From assembly GCA_025890175.1 (NCBI GenBank), contig JANPYM010000003.1, forward strand, positions 1,089,795-1,153,794: a DNA stretch of 64,000 nt. Reading direction: 5' to 3'. Below the pieces are notes generated by a model that worked only from the letters and a program-made list of their open reading frames with translations, was not told the DNA's origin and made no database searches. Shown piece after piece: positions 1 to 10,681 of this stretch. The DNA comes from Ciborinia camelliae (taxonomy: Eukaryota > Ascomycota > Leotiomycetes > Helotiales > Sclerotiniaceae). The position numbers were made by a program, and so were the translations under genes. Positions within the stretch are counted from its first letter, which is position 1, and every line of letters starts with the position of its first letter.

Positions 1-799
1 GAACCAAAAAGCTCGAGAAAGAATATGACTTTAACCTACTCGTATAGTAGTATAAAATTATCCCGGAGATGGTATGAGGATACACATTAAAGTATCTGAA
101 TATAATGGATGAGAGTGTGTGGATAAGAGGCAACGATGTCGAAACTCTAGGGTATATAGTCTGATGCTTGAAGACGGGACTGAAGCTTTGGGTATGTTGT
201 CTGGTCGTGTGATAAGGTTGAGAAGTGTATAGCTGATTAGGGTATCAAGTATTCCAGACTAGCAGATCAGATCAAAGTTTTTCAATGTTGGAAAAGATAT
301 ATATAAATCTTTGAGGATAATTTGATTATTTCAAATGATATTAATCTTTCAGATTATTTCCATCTTTCCAATGATGGCAAACTTCTAAACAAATCCACAA
401 TTTAATCTCCCTTCGTCGTTGGACCGCAGTCCAGACTATTGAACGCCCCATATCTGGTTGGGCGTAAGTTGGAAATTTGGGGGTGGCAACTTTGTATGTT
501 TGGGTTGGCAAGTATGAATCGTTAAGTATTTTAAGAATTATTCTGATGTTATGATTCTCTTAAGATTCCACATCATCATCTAGTGCATCTTTATATTCCT
601 CAAATCCCCCTAATGCACTCCAAACTTAATCCGTACCCGAGAAAGTAATACTCGTACTCTTGTTTCCCGCTTGCGCAACATCCAACGCAACATTCGTCGC
701 CAACTTCTTCTGTTGAGCTGCCAATTCACTAGTGCCTATTTTTCTCATTAGTCTTTTATTCACAATATTCCCTGCATATTCCTCCCTCGAGAAATAGAA
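1..799. other. Intergenic, no gene seen
   Basis: No convincing reading frame on either strand. The stretch is AT-rich and probably contains the 3' untranslated region of the secreted-protein gene that ends at 800, plus intergenic DNA. No repeat or RNA gene was recognised. Confidence 0.5.
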
Positions 800-1305
800 T
801 TACTGACTCCCAGTATTTCCCTGCGCAGTTTCAATCTGAATTCTCAAAACATCCGTCTGCAACTTCAAAACCTTATTCTTGATTTTCCCAATCTGAAGAG
901 CAGTGCCAGCAGTAGTACCAGTTCCACCCGCAGCGGCAATAGCATCGTTGAAGCCCCCGGTGCCAGTCTCAGCATCTTCGGAGATTTGCGCGGCTCTGGA
1001 GATTATATCGAGGTCGGCGGCGCTGACGTCGGCTAGGTTGGAGGTGTCGATCTGGGAGGGTGTTAGGAGTGGGGTCCCCTATTGGAAACGCCGAAGAGTA
1101 GAGAGGTATGTACGGGAAACTTAGCATTAACTTCCGCCAACGCGTTTCCGGCTATACCATCAGAGACTTGGAAGTCACTATAGCTGCCCGCAGTGAGAAC
1201 ACTAGCGCTTTCGGCTTTAGTCGTAGCACGTTTTAATGTATCAACTGGTGCTGCTAGAGATGCTACCGAGAGCGAGAAAAGGATCGCGAGGGTTGAGAAA
1301 TGCAT
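800..1305 (-). CDS. Small secreted protein, conserved fungal type
   Basis: Two exons, 1305-1114 and 1051-800, give 147 residues. The first ~18 residues (MHFSTLAILFSLSVASLA) form a clear signal peptide, followed by A-P-V and a Lys-Arg pair at the expected end of a short propeptide. The intron (62 nt, 1052-1113) starts GTACAT, has a CTAAC branch motif and ends CAG. A nearer AG at 35 nt would also keep the frame but is too short for a fungal intron and would add nine residues. Exon 2 reads DTSNLADVSAADLDIIS, then an Ala/Gly/Thr stretch, then a Lys-rich helix (KIKNKVLKLQTDVLRIQ). This pattern resembles widespread small secreted proteins of ascomycetes with no known biochemical role. No cysteine was noticed in the mature part, so it is not a typical Cys-rich effector. 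The function is unknown; secretion is inferred from the signal peptide. Confidence 0.75.
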
Positions 1306-2678
1306 TTTGACTGTTGATTGATTATTTTAAAGTATTGAAATATTAGATTTCTAAAGATGTTGACGAACGAAAGAGTGGAGTTTGGAGGGGAAAAAATCTA
1401 CAGCACAGCTGGAAATGTTGGAATAGCAAGAATAAATTAATGAACGGATTAGAATTTAGATGTGTTGAAGAGAGAGAGAGATATTGAACAAAGCAAGTAG
1501 AGGGAATGTTGAGATATTATAAGACGATCATTGCATTATCTCATTGCTTCATCTAATTTATCAACAGACGAACAACATCAGATGGAAATTCAAGGCAGTT
1601 TCATCCTCGACATTGGACTGTCTGGCCTGAAAGAAAATATAATCCACCAATTGTATTACCCACGAAAAACCACTCCGGCTGCCTTAGCGATGGTTTTGGA
1701 GAATTTGGAGGAATAGAAATAGAGATAGGTATGAGAATTGAGACCAATTTTTATGACAGATACAATTACAAGAATTTTGGAGACGAATGATGTATGATAT
1801 TCTGAGTGATCGACTGTTTTGACAGGGGGTTTTCCAGGCGAAGGGGCTGTATAAGTACGAAACTCGAATTCGCCCCCTGTATTTGTTACCGAGATTTTCG
1901 GACCACATTTTAAACCTTAAGGCGCATAACATAGCATTTCGATTCGGGAGGAGACACACTATGCAAGCTCGTCATAAATTTGAGAAGTATATCCGAACCA
2001 GCTAGTGCTATTAATCCGTTGAAGATCAAAAGAAAACTTGTACCTACCGATGACAATACAGAATAAAGACTTGAGTATTATCTAGTTGCCATTCAGAAAA
2101 GCTGTAATGATCGAAATTCTCTCGCATATTTGGACAGCACAGACTGTAGCGTAGGAAATAATTCTGTGGAATTTCTCCGTATCACTACTGTAGTAAGTCA
2201 ACAGTTTCTCCGTTAGCTTCTAGGCTGATGTCAAAAGCAGACATTGGAAAAGAGCGAGTTGAAGTTTCAGTCATTTTCAAATACTAAGCGGGTACAGTCT
2301 CCAAAGATTTTACGAGAATACATTATTCTCTTGAGTTCATTGTAAGCATTACCAATTATGGTTTAATAGATATGAGACGAAAGCCATTCTCATCATGTGG
2401 TCCTTATACAACATGAAATTCAATTGACCAATGTATGAATCGTTCTTATTCAAACCAGATGCTTGAAATTTGATGATGAATAAATATACTTTCTTGAATT
2501 GACTAAATCTCATGGGGAGCTCAATCCCCTGTTCTACTGTATCTTCTACATATCCAACACCAGCAAATCTCATCTCTCATGGAGCTCATAATAATATAAA
2601 TACTCGGTTATAAAACAGGGTATTTCAACGGTAATCAGACCAAGAAACTAGACCGCGGCGACCACTCTATGTTGTTTA
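1306..2678. other. Intergenic, no gene seen
   Basis: This holds the upstream region of the secreted-protein gene, with GA-rich runs near 1470-1490, and the 3' flank of SLX4. Reading frames of 61-91 codons here have no signal, domain or splice logic and were not called. Confidence 0.45.
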
Positions 2679-5477
2679 TCAATATCTACTCCTCGCTCCA
2701 CCCCCCTGATTCTCCTTCCATAAGCAGCAAATACTCTTACTTTCACACCACTTCTTAACCTCTTTCGAGTCAACTTCTCCATCCCAGCCTACCTTACTCA
2801 ACGCTCCAGTATTCAGCCATGATGCCAAGTCTTCCAAAACAATAGGATCATAAAGCAATATCTTCTCATGCCAGCTTGGTCTCGATGGGTCTTGTGAAGG
2901 TGGCGCACTGGTAATTGCAGTAGAGATATGAGCGAAAAGCTCTGCTTGTTGAGCCTCATCATCTTGATTACCATCGGTAGGAGATAATTCTAGAGCCTTG
3001 GATGCTTTTCGAATTTGGGAGGGGGATCGCCGTGGCGGTGATGGCGTGATGGGATGATCAGAGTCGGAGACATCTTCAACAGGTTGTTTTCCTTTCCTGG
3101 ATTTATTGGGCGTGCGGATCTCGGAGAGCGGAGTATCACTGTCCATTTCCAAAAATGCCACTGTATCCGTCATCTTTGCCTTTGCCTTTGACTTGCGCTT
3201 AGGTGATGAAATGGTGGCAGTAGTAGCCTTTTTCGGTCTTCTACGGCCTGTTTGGGTTGAAGAAACAATGGATTCGACTTGAGTGGATGAGCTAGAGCCA
3301 TCTTTAGATTTTCCCAATGGCTTCTGCGGTGCAATTGGAACGTTTCCTTGTAGAACACCCAAGGCTGGTCGATTCTGACTCTCATAACACTGAACCAATA
3401 AATCAATCATCTTCTTTCGACTCTTGATTGCCTTGAACTTGTATTTTTGAATTTCCCTTGATAACTGTGGTGTTGTAAATGAATCATAGTCGGGCATCTT
3501 GGAGGCTTCGGATTTTTTGGGAGTAGTGCTTTTGATGACGGAAGACTTTTTCTTTGGGGAAGTTGTAGAGACATCCTTCGAGGAACTATTAGGTTGAAGA
3601 GGACTGTTTAAAAGTTGGAGATTGATGGACATCTCAATTGGTCCCATTTGTCTTGGTGGAACTTGGGTAGAAGGGGGTCGATCCTCTTCAATCTCGTCAA
3701 TATCAAGCCATTCGTCCTTTGTAGGAGTAATCCATGATGATGATGGTTTTTGCGGAATTATGATCCTGTCTTGTGACTTTGCAACAGGTGTATGTGCCAA
3801 GTCTACTGTTTCAATATCCATCAGATCCCCATGATCATCACGAGCCGCAACGGACCAAAGATTCCGTTTCGCAGCAATTACAGCTTTAGTTCTTTCAGCT
3901 ATCTTCGTAGGGGGCGAAACAAAAGGATCGTCGTAATCATCCAATTCATTGGATGCTTGCATAGCATCGTGCAGGTCGCGTAGTAATGAAGGAGAATCCT
4001 CTCGTGCCAATTGACTTGAAGTTCCGAAGACAAAGTCTTGGTTACCTACTTGCTTCAGAGCCGATTCTGGGGAGAGAAGAATTGGCTCTTCGGCAGAGCC
4101 TTTTTTGGATTTTGGCAACCCCTTTACTGGACTCTTTGACCTTGGCTTTGGAGGTATTTTGAAGCCATCGTCTGTAAATTCTCTGTGAGCTGCTTGAGGG
4201 AAGTATTGCAATAATGGCGCTGGCGCATCGAGAAGAACGGCTTCGTTATCTTCCGCATAAGCAGATGTTGCAAGGTCCGTGAGCGTTCTGGCCTTTTTCT
4301 TGACAGCTTTTTCCTTTGCAGCTTTTATCCCGGATATTGTAGGAATATTCGTTGTGACCATTTCGATTAATTTCCTTTTTCTCGTTGCATCTGCTCCAGA
4401 AGATGCTCCAGAAGAGATCTTTTTTTCAATAGCTCCATTGCTACTGAATCCAAAACTTCCCAATAGTTCTGCAAAGCCTTTGTTATTAGTGTCTGAACCA
4501 CCAGCTTTCGGACTGTCCTCAAAGTCAACCGGTGCTGTTGTTGGTTTTGCCGGAGTCCAATTCTTTCTTCTCTTAATCGCCCCTACCAAACCAAATCCTT
4601 CCTCAGCAACTATATTTTCGACGATCGGATTAGGCGCAAAATGTTTGCTAACTGTGTCGGCTATTGGAGCTTCCAATTTGTCGGTAGTCGGGGCTTTGGC
4701 AGTCTTTGTCACTCTACCTTTGGCTATCTTAGGTTGTACATTTGTGTCCCCATCCGATTTCTTAGCTCGGGGCTTCCTCGTTGCTTTCTCTTTTGGCACA
4801 ATTTCGCTTCCAGCTTCAACATCGGTCTTCTTCGCCCTAGGTTTTCGTGGTGCCTTTTTCTTCACATCCACTGCTGTGACATCATCTACTTTCTTAGCTC
4901 TAGGTTTACGCGTTTTCTTTTCCGCTACCGCATCCATAACCCCCGGTATAGTTGCCTCTGCGACACCCTCGCCCTCTCCTTGGGCATTGTCTGCCTTCTT
5001 AGCTCTAGGTTTTCGCGGCTTTTTCTCTGTCACTACCTCTGCAGCCCCTTGTACCACTCCATCTACGGTCCCCCCAATTTCGTCTTTCTCTTTCTTCTTT
5101 GCATTATTTCGGGGAGCTTTTGCCACCTTCTCAATTACTCCCTCTTCTTTCTTTGTAGCAGTTTTTCGGGGTGCTTTCGCCTTTGCAGATTTCTTAGTTT
5201 CGTTTTCATCCTGCGCTGCATCTGCTATCGATGATCGCGTCGTATCGATTCCTTGTAGAGATTCAGAAGAAGCCTTTAGTAACAAAGTCGACGCGCTTGA
5301 GAAAGTTGCTGTGGCGCCTGCAGGAATAGATGCAGCACCGCTACCTCTTCTCAAAGTGGCGGGTTTCTTTGGGTTGAACATTTCGTCTAAGGAAGGTAAT
5401 GGTGGTGAAGATATATTGTAAGACGCCAATTGTCGCGGCGGCGAGGAGGAAATAATATAGACATTGGTGGTAGCCAT
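2679..5477 (-). CDS. slx4: Structure-specific endonuclease subunit SLX4
   Basis: Single exon, 932 residues. The frame stays open 22 codons further upstream, but the ATG at 5477 (MATTNVYIISSSPP) is chosen because it matches the usual SLX4 start. SLX4 is the scaffold and activator of the SLX1 nuclease, acting on branched DNA and replication intermediates in the nucleus. Four copies of a basic motif, R-K-P-R-A-K-K, lie between about residues 153 and 240, each followed by an acidic or polar spacer, in a Lys/Ala-rich region. A SAP-like helix pair (YDSFTTPQLSREIQKYKFKA) lies near residue 660. The C-terminal SLX1-binding domain is at about 870-925, with GWDGEVDSKEVKKW. Most of the rest is low-complexity and Ser/Pro-rich, as is normal in fungal SLX4. 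It is divergent from the ribosomal protein gene at 5959. Identity is well supported by the two ends and the overall length. Confidence 0.88.
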   Translation of the reverse strand: MATTNVYIISSSPPRQLASYNISSPPLPSLDEMFNPKKPATLRRGSGAASIPAGATATFSSASTLLLKASSESLQGIDTTRSSIADAAQDENETKKSAKAKAPRKTATKKEEGVIEKVAKAPRNNAKKKEKDEIGGTVDGVVQGAAEVVTEKKPRKPRAKKADNAQGEGEGVAEATIPGVMDAVAEKKTRKPRAKKVDDVTAVDVKKKAPRKPRAKKTDVEAGSEIVPKEKATRKPRAKKSDGDTNVQPKIAKGRVTKTAKAPTTDKLEAPIADTVSKHFAPNPIVENIVAEEGFGLVGAIKRRKNWTPAKPTTAPVDFEDSPKAGGSDTNNKGFAELLGSFGFSSNGAIEKKISSGASSGADATRKRKLIEMVTTNIPTISGIKAAKEKAVKKKARTLTDLATSAYAEDNEAVLLDAPAPLLQYFPQAAHREFTDDGFKIPPKPRSKSPVKGLPKSKKGSAEEPILLSPESALKQVGNQDFVFGTSSQLAREDSPSLLRDLHDAMQASNELDDYDDPFVSPPTKIAERTKAVIAAKRNLWSVAARDDHGDLMDIETVDLAHTPVAKSQDRIIIPQKPSSSWITPTKDEWLDIDEIEEDRPPSTQVPPRQMGPIEMSINLQLLNSPLQPNSSSKDVSTTSPKKKSSVIKSTTPKKSEASKMPDYDSFTTPQLSREIQKYKFKAIKSRKKMIDLLVQCYESQNRPALGVLQGNVPIAPQKPLGKSKDGSSSSTQVESIVSSTQTGRRRPKKATTATISSPKRKSKAKAKMTDTVAFLEMDSDTPLSEIRTPNKSRKGKQPVEDVSDSDHPITPSPPRRSPSQIRKASKALELSPTDGNQDDEAQQAELFAHISTAITSAPPSQDPSRPSWHEKILLYDPIVLEDLASWLNTGALSKVGWDGEVDSKEVKKWCESKSICCLWKENQGGGARSRY

Positions 5478-5958
5478 TTTGATATTATTACTTAGAGAAA
5501 CTTTGCGCCGGGCGCAGTTCCCTAAAAGCAGAAGGCACGACACAATTAATAGAAACTCTCACATTAAATATATCTATGATATATGTTGTCGTCGTATAAC
5601 TAACTATCAATGCTTCATAGATAACTGATGTTGATGCTGATCTTTCTTGTGGCAACCTTCACTACCTAGGTTGCCATAATCACGGCCCTTTGTTTACTTC
5701 GCGCCACTTGTTTCAAAACTGACTCGAAAAGTGCGCCAAGTCACATGTCCATGGATTCATCCCGACGGGGATCCCGCGGGTCCAAGCATACCTACCTCTT
5801 GCCTTGCATTTATGGCCAAAAATAAAATTTCTCGCTTACCAGAAACCCTCATTTTCAAGCCCCACGAAATCCAATTTCATTCAACCTCCGACGACATCAA
5901 CGCCAATAAAGAAATCCCCAAATCCCTCTTTCTTCTCACCAACCAACAAGTCGCAAAA
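5478..5958. promoter_or_regulatory. Shared divergent promoter of slx4 and RPS21
   Basis: A 481 bp gap between the start codons of slx4 (-) and RPS21 (+), so it must contain both promoters. An inverted repeat is visible: GGCAACCT at 5651-5658 and AGGTTGCC at 5668-5675, with a 9 nt spacer that includes part of the palindrome ACCTAGGT (5664-5671). The RPS21 side is rich in CA and CT near the start, as usual for ribosomal protein genes. Confidence 0.6.
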
Positions 5959-6309
5959 ATGGAAAACGACAAGGGAGAACTCGTTGATCTGTACGTTTTA
6001 TCCCATTTCGATATGCGACCAATTGCCTCATTGGCAGATCTTCAAGACTCATTCTAACCCTTAATTCTTCACAGTTACGTTCCACGTAAGTGCAGCGCAA
6101 CCAACCGTATCATCAAGGCCAAGGACCACGGATCCGTCCAAATCTCCATCGCAAAGGTTGACGAGAACGGACGCGCTACCGGCGAGAACCAAGTTTATGC
6201 TCTCTGCGGTTTCATCAGAGCTATGGGAGAGAGTGACGATTCCTTGAACAGATTGGCACAACGTGATGGTTTGTTGAAGAACGTCTGGAGCGGTCAATCC
6301 CAAAGATAA
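5959..6309 (+). CDS. rps21: 40S ribosomal protein S21e
   Basis: Two exons, 5959-5990 and 6075-6309, give 88 residues, the usual length for eS21. The protein starts [19 protein letters not shown] and continues with [15 protein letters not shown] and NVWSGQSQR at the end, all characteristic of eS21. The intron (84 nt) begins GTACGT after the tenth codon and ends CAG; its removal restores the conserved LYVPRK segment. An upstream in-frame extension exists, but the ATG directly before [11 protein letters not shown] is the family start. eS21 belongs to the small-subunit body and is needed for 20S pre-rRNA maturation and translation. An early intron in a ribosomal protein gene is typical of fungi. 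Confidence 0.96.
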
Positions 6310-7972
6310 ATTTGCACTTTTCGGTTCTTTCGGTAGGATTCCCTCGATTCGATACGATTTCGCAATTACAAATATTTGGAGTGGAACTGATTGGTTTGAA
6401 TAGATTTGGCAGTTTTTATGGCTGGGATACCTGGGAAGGATGGGATTGAGGAGTGGAGGATGTACATCAACTGAAGGAAGAATGAGCTTTTATAGCCTGA
6501 TGCATCATATGCTGAGATAGTCACTTCACATCTGTGATTACGAATCGACGACACATTCCACGTCCAACAAACATATTTTCTTCTCTCTCTGGTGATGGTG
6601 ATAGTTATGCCGACCGGACTTTCATTTAACATACAGCCCTCTCACGATCCATACCGGCTTTTCGAAACTTCTCGGACCACACTTCCAAGTGATATATATG
6701 TTCGAGGAGCCAGATTGCTATTTTGATGGTTTACATAACCCATTTAGCAGGATAAGCCGAAGAATGATGAATATACTGGCCTTCTGATGAGCTGTGACGT
6801 TAAAGCATCTCGTCAGAGCACAGATACGGGTCGGACATTTTTTTCGTTTGTAGGATATCTTTTGCAGGTTTCATTTACCATGGATTCACGAAGCAAGATG
6901 ACGAGTGTCTCCTACTTTGGGATTTGAAGTCCTCAAAAGTCCAGAATTAATTCCTTTCGAGGATTTTCGACTCTCATGGAAACATAATTAACATCTAACA
7001 TCGCATGATTATCATCCTTCAAAAGTATATTATGACTTCCCAGTTGCCAGGTCAAATTCTGCCCGAATTAGGATCAAATTTCCTTTCTTTCTTCAGTGAC
7101 TTCAGCCCAATTCATTACCATTCTTTTGAGATGACGCTCCACTGGCTTTCCGAAGGCCACTGTCATGGATGCAGACTATTTGGAAAAGAGATATATCCAG
7201 TATATCCCGGAGTTAATCTAATATTAAAACACCCGGATTACAGTTTACAGTTTAGACTCTTAGACTCTATAAATTTGTTATAGGTAGGTATGATTAGGTA
7301 TCGAGATTTCTAAGTAGTATAGCCGAGTTGAAAAAGAAATTGATGATATATTTATTTGCTTTTGTGTTGTATCTTGAGGAACGTAAGCTATTTTCGGATT
7401 GGAAAATGATAGTTCGACTAGTTGGCTTTTTTATAAGTTAATAGTTAATAGGCTAGCTATGGGGGAGGGAAGGGGGGTCAATATACTGATGCTTGATTAC
7501 TTGGGCGCAAAATGGTGAGTTCAGTCTGTAGTTTGGACTACTGGATTCATTGATCCACCCTCCCTCCCTTACTCACCCTCCCCCTTTTCCCCCTTCCCTG
7601 TCTCTCCTTCATCGTCCCTCTTCCACTCCAAAATCCCAATTCCAATTTCAGACGCCGTTAATTTGGTGTATGTGTATGTGTATGCTAAGAAAGATATATA
7701 GAAATGAATGAATGAATGAATGAATGAACGTCCGGTGGTTATGGCTATAGGATTATATTGAGATTGAATATAGGATTTGATTGGGTATATTAATACATAT
7801 ATATATATATACAGCACTACAGCACGGCACCAGAGCCAGAGTGACCAAACTCTAGAGAATACCGATATCTACCCCCTTTTCATAATCTTACAGGATTCTA
7901 AGATTACAATTGATCCCACCCTACGAGCATTAAAACCCTACGCTACGCATGACCCCCTACACCCTACGAATT
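6310..7972. other. Intergenic with simple repeats
   Basis: No convincing gene. It contains the 3' flanks of RPS21 and of the convergent photolyase gene. Simple repeats seen are AATG units at about 7703-7732 and an AT run at about 7797-7811. There is also a C/CT-rich patch at about 7556-7600. A 92-codon frame at 7005-7283 has no features and was not called. Confidence 0.5.
7703..7732. repeat. AATG tetranucleotide microsatellite
   Basis: About seven tandem AATG units, read directly from the sequence, in the gap downstream of the photolyase gene. Confidence 0.9.
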
Positions 7973-9874
7973 TTATTTCCCCAACCCCTCCTTAAACCTC
8001 GTCAAGCACCTCTCCCTACTAACCTTATGTTCAACAATCCGATCAGGATATCCATTTTTCATCGCAATCTCCTTTGCGACCTCATCGGCAAACGGTTCAT
8101 GAATCGCCTTCCCCTTGACGTCCCTCAATTCCTCCACCCATTTCCTAATATACTCTCCCTCCTTATCAAACTTCTCACTCTGAAGCAGTGGATTAAAGAT
8201 TCGAAAATACGGCGGTGCATTCACGCCCGAACTAGAGCAGAATCCCCACCCCCCATTGTTACTAGCAAAATCCCCATCGATCAAATGTTCCATGAAATAT
8301 TTCTCGCCCATCCTCCAATCGAGCATGAGATGTTTAGCCAAGAAAGATCCTACGATCATTCGACATCGGTTATGCATCCAGCCGCAATGATTCAATTGAC
8401 GCATCGCCGCGTCGACAATTGGGTATCCCGTTTTACCCTCCGTCCACGCTTTGAAGTGCGCATCGTTGTATTCCCATGCGATGTTGCTGTATTCGGGTTT
8501 AAAGGGTTTGTTCATGCAGACATAGGGCCAGTGAGCTAAAACGTGCTTGTAGAAATCGCGCCAGGCGATTTCGGAAATCCAGGATTGGATTCCTTCGGAG
8601 CCGGCATCTAGCTTGTTACTACTGTTGTGATCGCGCGCTGTGCGGATTGCTGTTCGTGCGCTGAGGGTTCCATTTGAAAGATGGACGGATAAACTGGAAG
8701 TAGAGCTCAAGGCGGGTAAGTTACGATCTTCTTTATATTTATTTATTTTTTCGTCGGCGAATTTCGCGAGTCGTTCGTGCGCCGCATCTTCTCCTGCTGG
8801 CCACATGGATCGAAACCTTTTCTTTTCTTCGTCTGTTAATGATTTATTCGCAGGTGCTTCGGGAATTTTCGTCTCGAATAACTTGGCAAAATTTTTTCGT
8901 GCGCTCGGGGGGTTCTTCTCGGGGGCGTCGAATAAAGTTAGGAGATTCATGTTCTTATGAACGTGTGCTACCCATGACCTAAACCATGGAGTGTAGACCG
9001 CATATGGTTTTCCCAGTGAACTTGCAAATGCACCAGGTCTGACAACACAAGTATCCGCTACGACATCCATAGCAATACCCTTCTCAAGACATTGATGAAC
9101 CATGCTCGACTCTCTTCGTAATTCATCAACCTCATATTCCACATTCGCGAATAGATGACTGGTCCCCCATTCCCCAAGTAATTCCAATATTCTCTCGGGT
9201 ACATTGCGTCTCTTCTCAACCGTTTCCACATATAAAGGAATATCCAACCTCGCCAAATCCTCCTTTAAAATCTCCAAAGTCCTCAAGATAAAATCAACTC
9301 GTACCGGCGCCGTCAAATGTGCCTCGAAATCCTGAGGACTGACAATATAAACCGCGATAAGCGGCACCCCCATTTCCTTTGCCTTCTCGCTCGCAAGATG
9401 CAAAGATTTATTATCCTTGGTCCTCAAATCGCATTTAAACCAATGCACCACGCTCTCCTTAACTTCGATTTTCTTCCTCGCCGTTTCCGTTTCCTTAAGC
9501 GCCGATTGGAGAAGTTTTATGGGTCGTGGTAATTTATTGTTATTGTATGCTATAGCTCGCGGATTGCACATTTCATGGGGATAGTATTTTCTCAATACAA
9601 TGCCATATTTTTCCGCTTCTTTGGCGCCGTGATGTGGTTGTCGAAGCTCAGATAAATTATCGTCATCGGAGCTGACTTTGGGCTTCTTGATTGTCTCATT
9701 GGTTTTACCAATTGGCTCTGAAATTTCGCCGGCTTTTCGTTTTTCTGCTGCTGCTCTTCTTGTAGACATTGTGAAGGTTCGGGTTCGAATTCGAGATGAA
9801 GAAAGCTGAATGTACTTTGACCCTGGATATTGAATTTTCTGTATCAGAAAGCTTGGTTTGCTCGTCGTCGTCAT
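7973..9874 (-). CDS. phr1: Class I CPD photolyase (Phr1-like)
   Basis: Single exon, 633 residues from the first ATG (9874) or 598 from the second (9769, MSTRRAAAEKRKAGE). The enzyme uses FAD and blue light to split cyclobutane pyrimidine dimers. The N-terminal antenna-binding photolyase domain begins near VVHWFKCDLRTKDNKSL. The FAD-binding helical domain follows, with the hallmarks TGYPIVDAAMRQL, GWMHNRCRMIVGSFL, DWRMGE and DGDFASNNGGW, then PYFRIFNP. Residues 1-35 of the long form are rich in Ser, Arg and Lys with no acidic residue, as in a mitochondrial presequence. The short form starts with a basic, nuclear-targeting-like stretch (RRAAAEKRK and later KKPK). Two start codons could therefore send one enzyme to both compartments, as is known for yeast Phr1. 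The family call is secure; use of both starts is inference. Confidence 0.95.
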   Translation of the reverse strand: MTTTSKPSFLIQKIQYPGSKYIQLSSSRIRTRTFTMSTRRAAAEKRKAGEISEPIGKTNETIKKPKVSSDDDNLSELRQPHHGAKEAEKYGIVLRKYYPHEMCNPRAIAYNNNKLPRPIKLLQSALKETETARKKIEVKESVVHWFKCDLRTKDNKSLHLASEKAKEMGVPLIAVYIVSPQDFEAHLTAPVRVDFILRTLEILKEDLARLDIPLYVETVEKRRNVPERILELLGEWGTSHLFANVEYEVDELRRESSMVHQCLEKGIAMDVVADTCVVRPGAFASSLGKPYAVYTPWFRSWVAHVHKNMNLLTLFDAPEKNPPSARKNFAKLFETKIPEAPANKSLTDEEKKRFRSMWPAGEDAAHERLAKFADEKINKYKEDRNLPALSSTSSLSVHLSNGTLSARTAIRTARDHNSSNKLDAGSEGIQSWISEIAWRDFYKHVLAHWPYVCMNKPFKPEYSNIAWEYNDAHFKAWTEGKTGYPIVDAAMRQLNHCGWMHNRCRMIVGSFLAKHLMLDWRMGEKYFMEHLIDGDFASNNGGWGFCSSSGVNAPPYFRIFNPLLQSEKFDKEGEYIRKWVEELRDVKGKAIHEPFADEVAKEIAMKNGYPDRIVEHKVSRERCLTRFKEGLGK

Positions 9875-10681
9875 CCGTTCAAATTTTGAAAATACATTTG
9901 GATTCGTAACCTTGACCTTAGCACGATGAGAAACATTTAGAATGTAAAATTTGCGCGTCTAGGTTACCCTATCCTACCTAATATCTTGAACAGAATAAAG
10001 AAACCTTATCGAATTTACGAATTTCGATCCAAGTAGTGAAGACGTAAAAATGCAGATCGGAATCGGGAAGTTTAACCAACCCCGATATGTACTAGTTTTA
10101 GATAAGCGATATATTACCTCGGCTAGCGCCGATTGAATTATACGTATAGGGGGGCGGCCTTGTAAGTAGATATAATGGATCTACGTAGATAAATAAATCA
10201 ATGCTATCTATATACTATCTAGATAAGTAATATTAATTTTAATTATATCTAGATTATATATTTGCTCTTCTCTTTAGACTCTTTTATATCTACTCTTTCC
10301 AACACCTCCAGGCTTTTTGATATCTAGTATTAATACGAATACGAATACGAATACGAATGTTTACACTTACTTGCTCTCACATCCTTATGCTTCTATATAA
10401 AGTTAACAAGTATTCCGTTCCATTCCTATGAATACTAGGTATTAAATATGCGACGGTATCTACAACACAACCAGTCGAATCAAAAGAACTAGATATTTAT
10501 CCAATCCGCTCATCTCATCTCAATCAACCATCATCATGATAATACCAGTGTGCGTGGGTATTCAAAGTACAAGATTTAAAATGCAAAATTCCATGGTATT
10601 CAGCCCAACCCAACGCACGTACGCTATGCAGTTCAGTTCATTTGTATCAAAACACCCCACCCCATTTCATCTCAACTTATC
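9875..10681. other. Intergenic, AT-rich
   Basis: Upstream region of the photolyase gene and 3' flank of proline dehydrogenase. It is rich in TAGATA/TATCTA words around 10170-10260 and holds a short hexanucleotide repeat at 10333-10356. No gene was seen. Confidence 0.5.
10333..10356. repeat. ATACGA hexanucleotide repeat, four units
   Basis: Four perfect ATACGA units in tandem, read directly. It lies in the non-coding gap between the photolyase and proline dehydrogenase genes. Confidence 0.9.

Noticed and set aside
903..1124. A 73-codon frame on + at the secreted-protein gene
   Set aside because: The minus-strand reading has a signal peptide and a good intron; this is its shadow.
1531..1716. 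Small frame on +
   Set aside because: It is short, with no domain, signal or splice support.
4279..5421. A 380-codon frame on + within slx4
   Set aside because: It is the antisense of the Lys/Ala-rich repeat part of slx4; its Phe/Ser/Leu-rich translation is a complement artefact.
7949..8539. A 196-codon frame on + within the photolyase gene
   Set aside because: Antisense of the conserved FAD-binding region, which is plainly coding on the other strand.
9770..9810. tRNA B-box-like GGTTCGAATTC
   Set aside because: No matching D arm, anticodon arm or acceptor stem around it; it lies in the photolyase leader.
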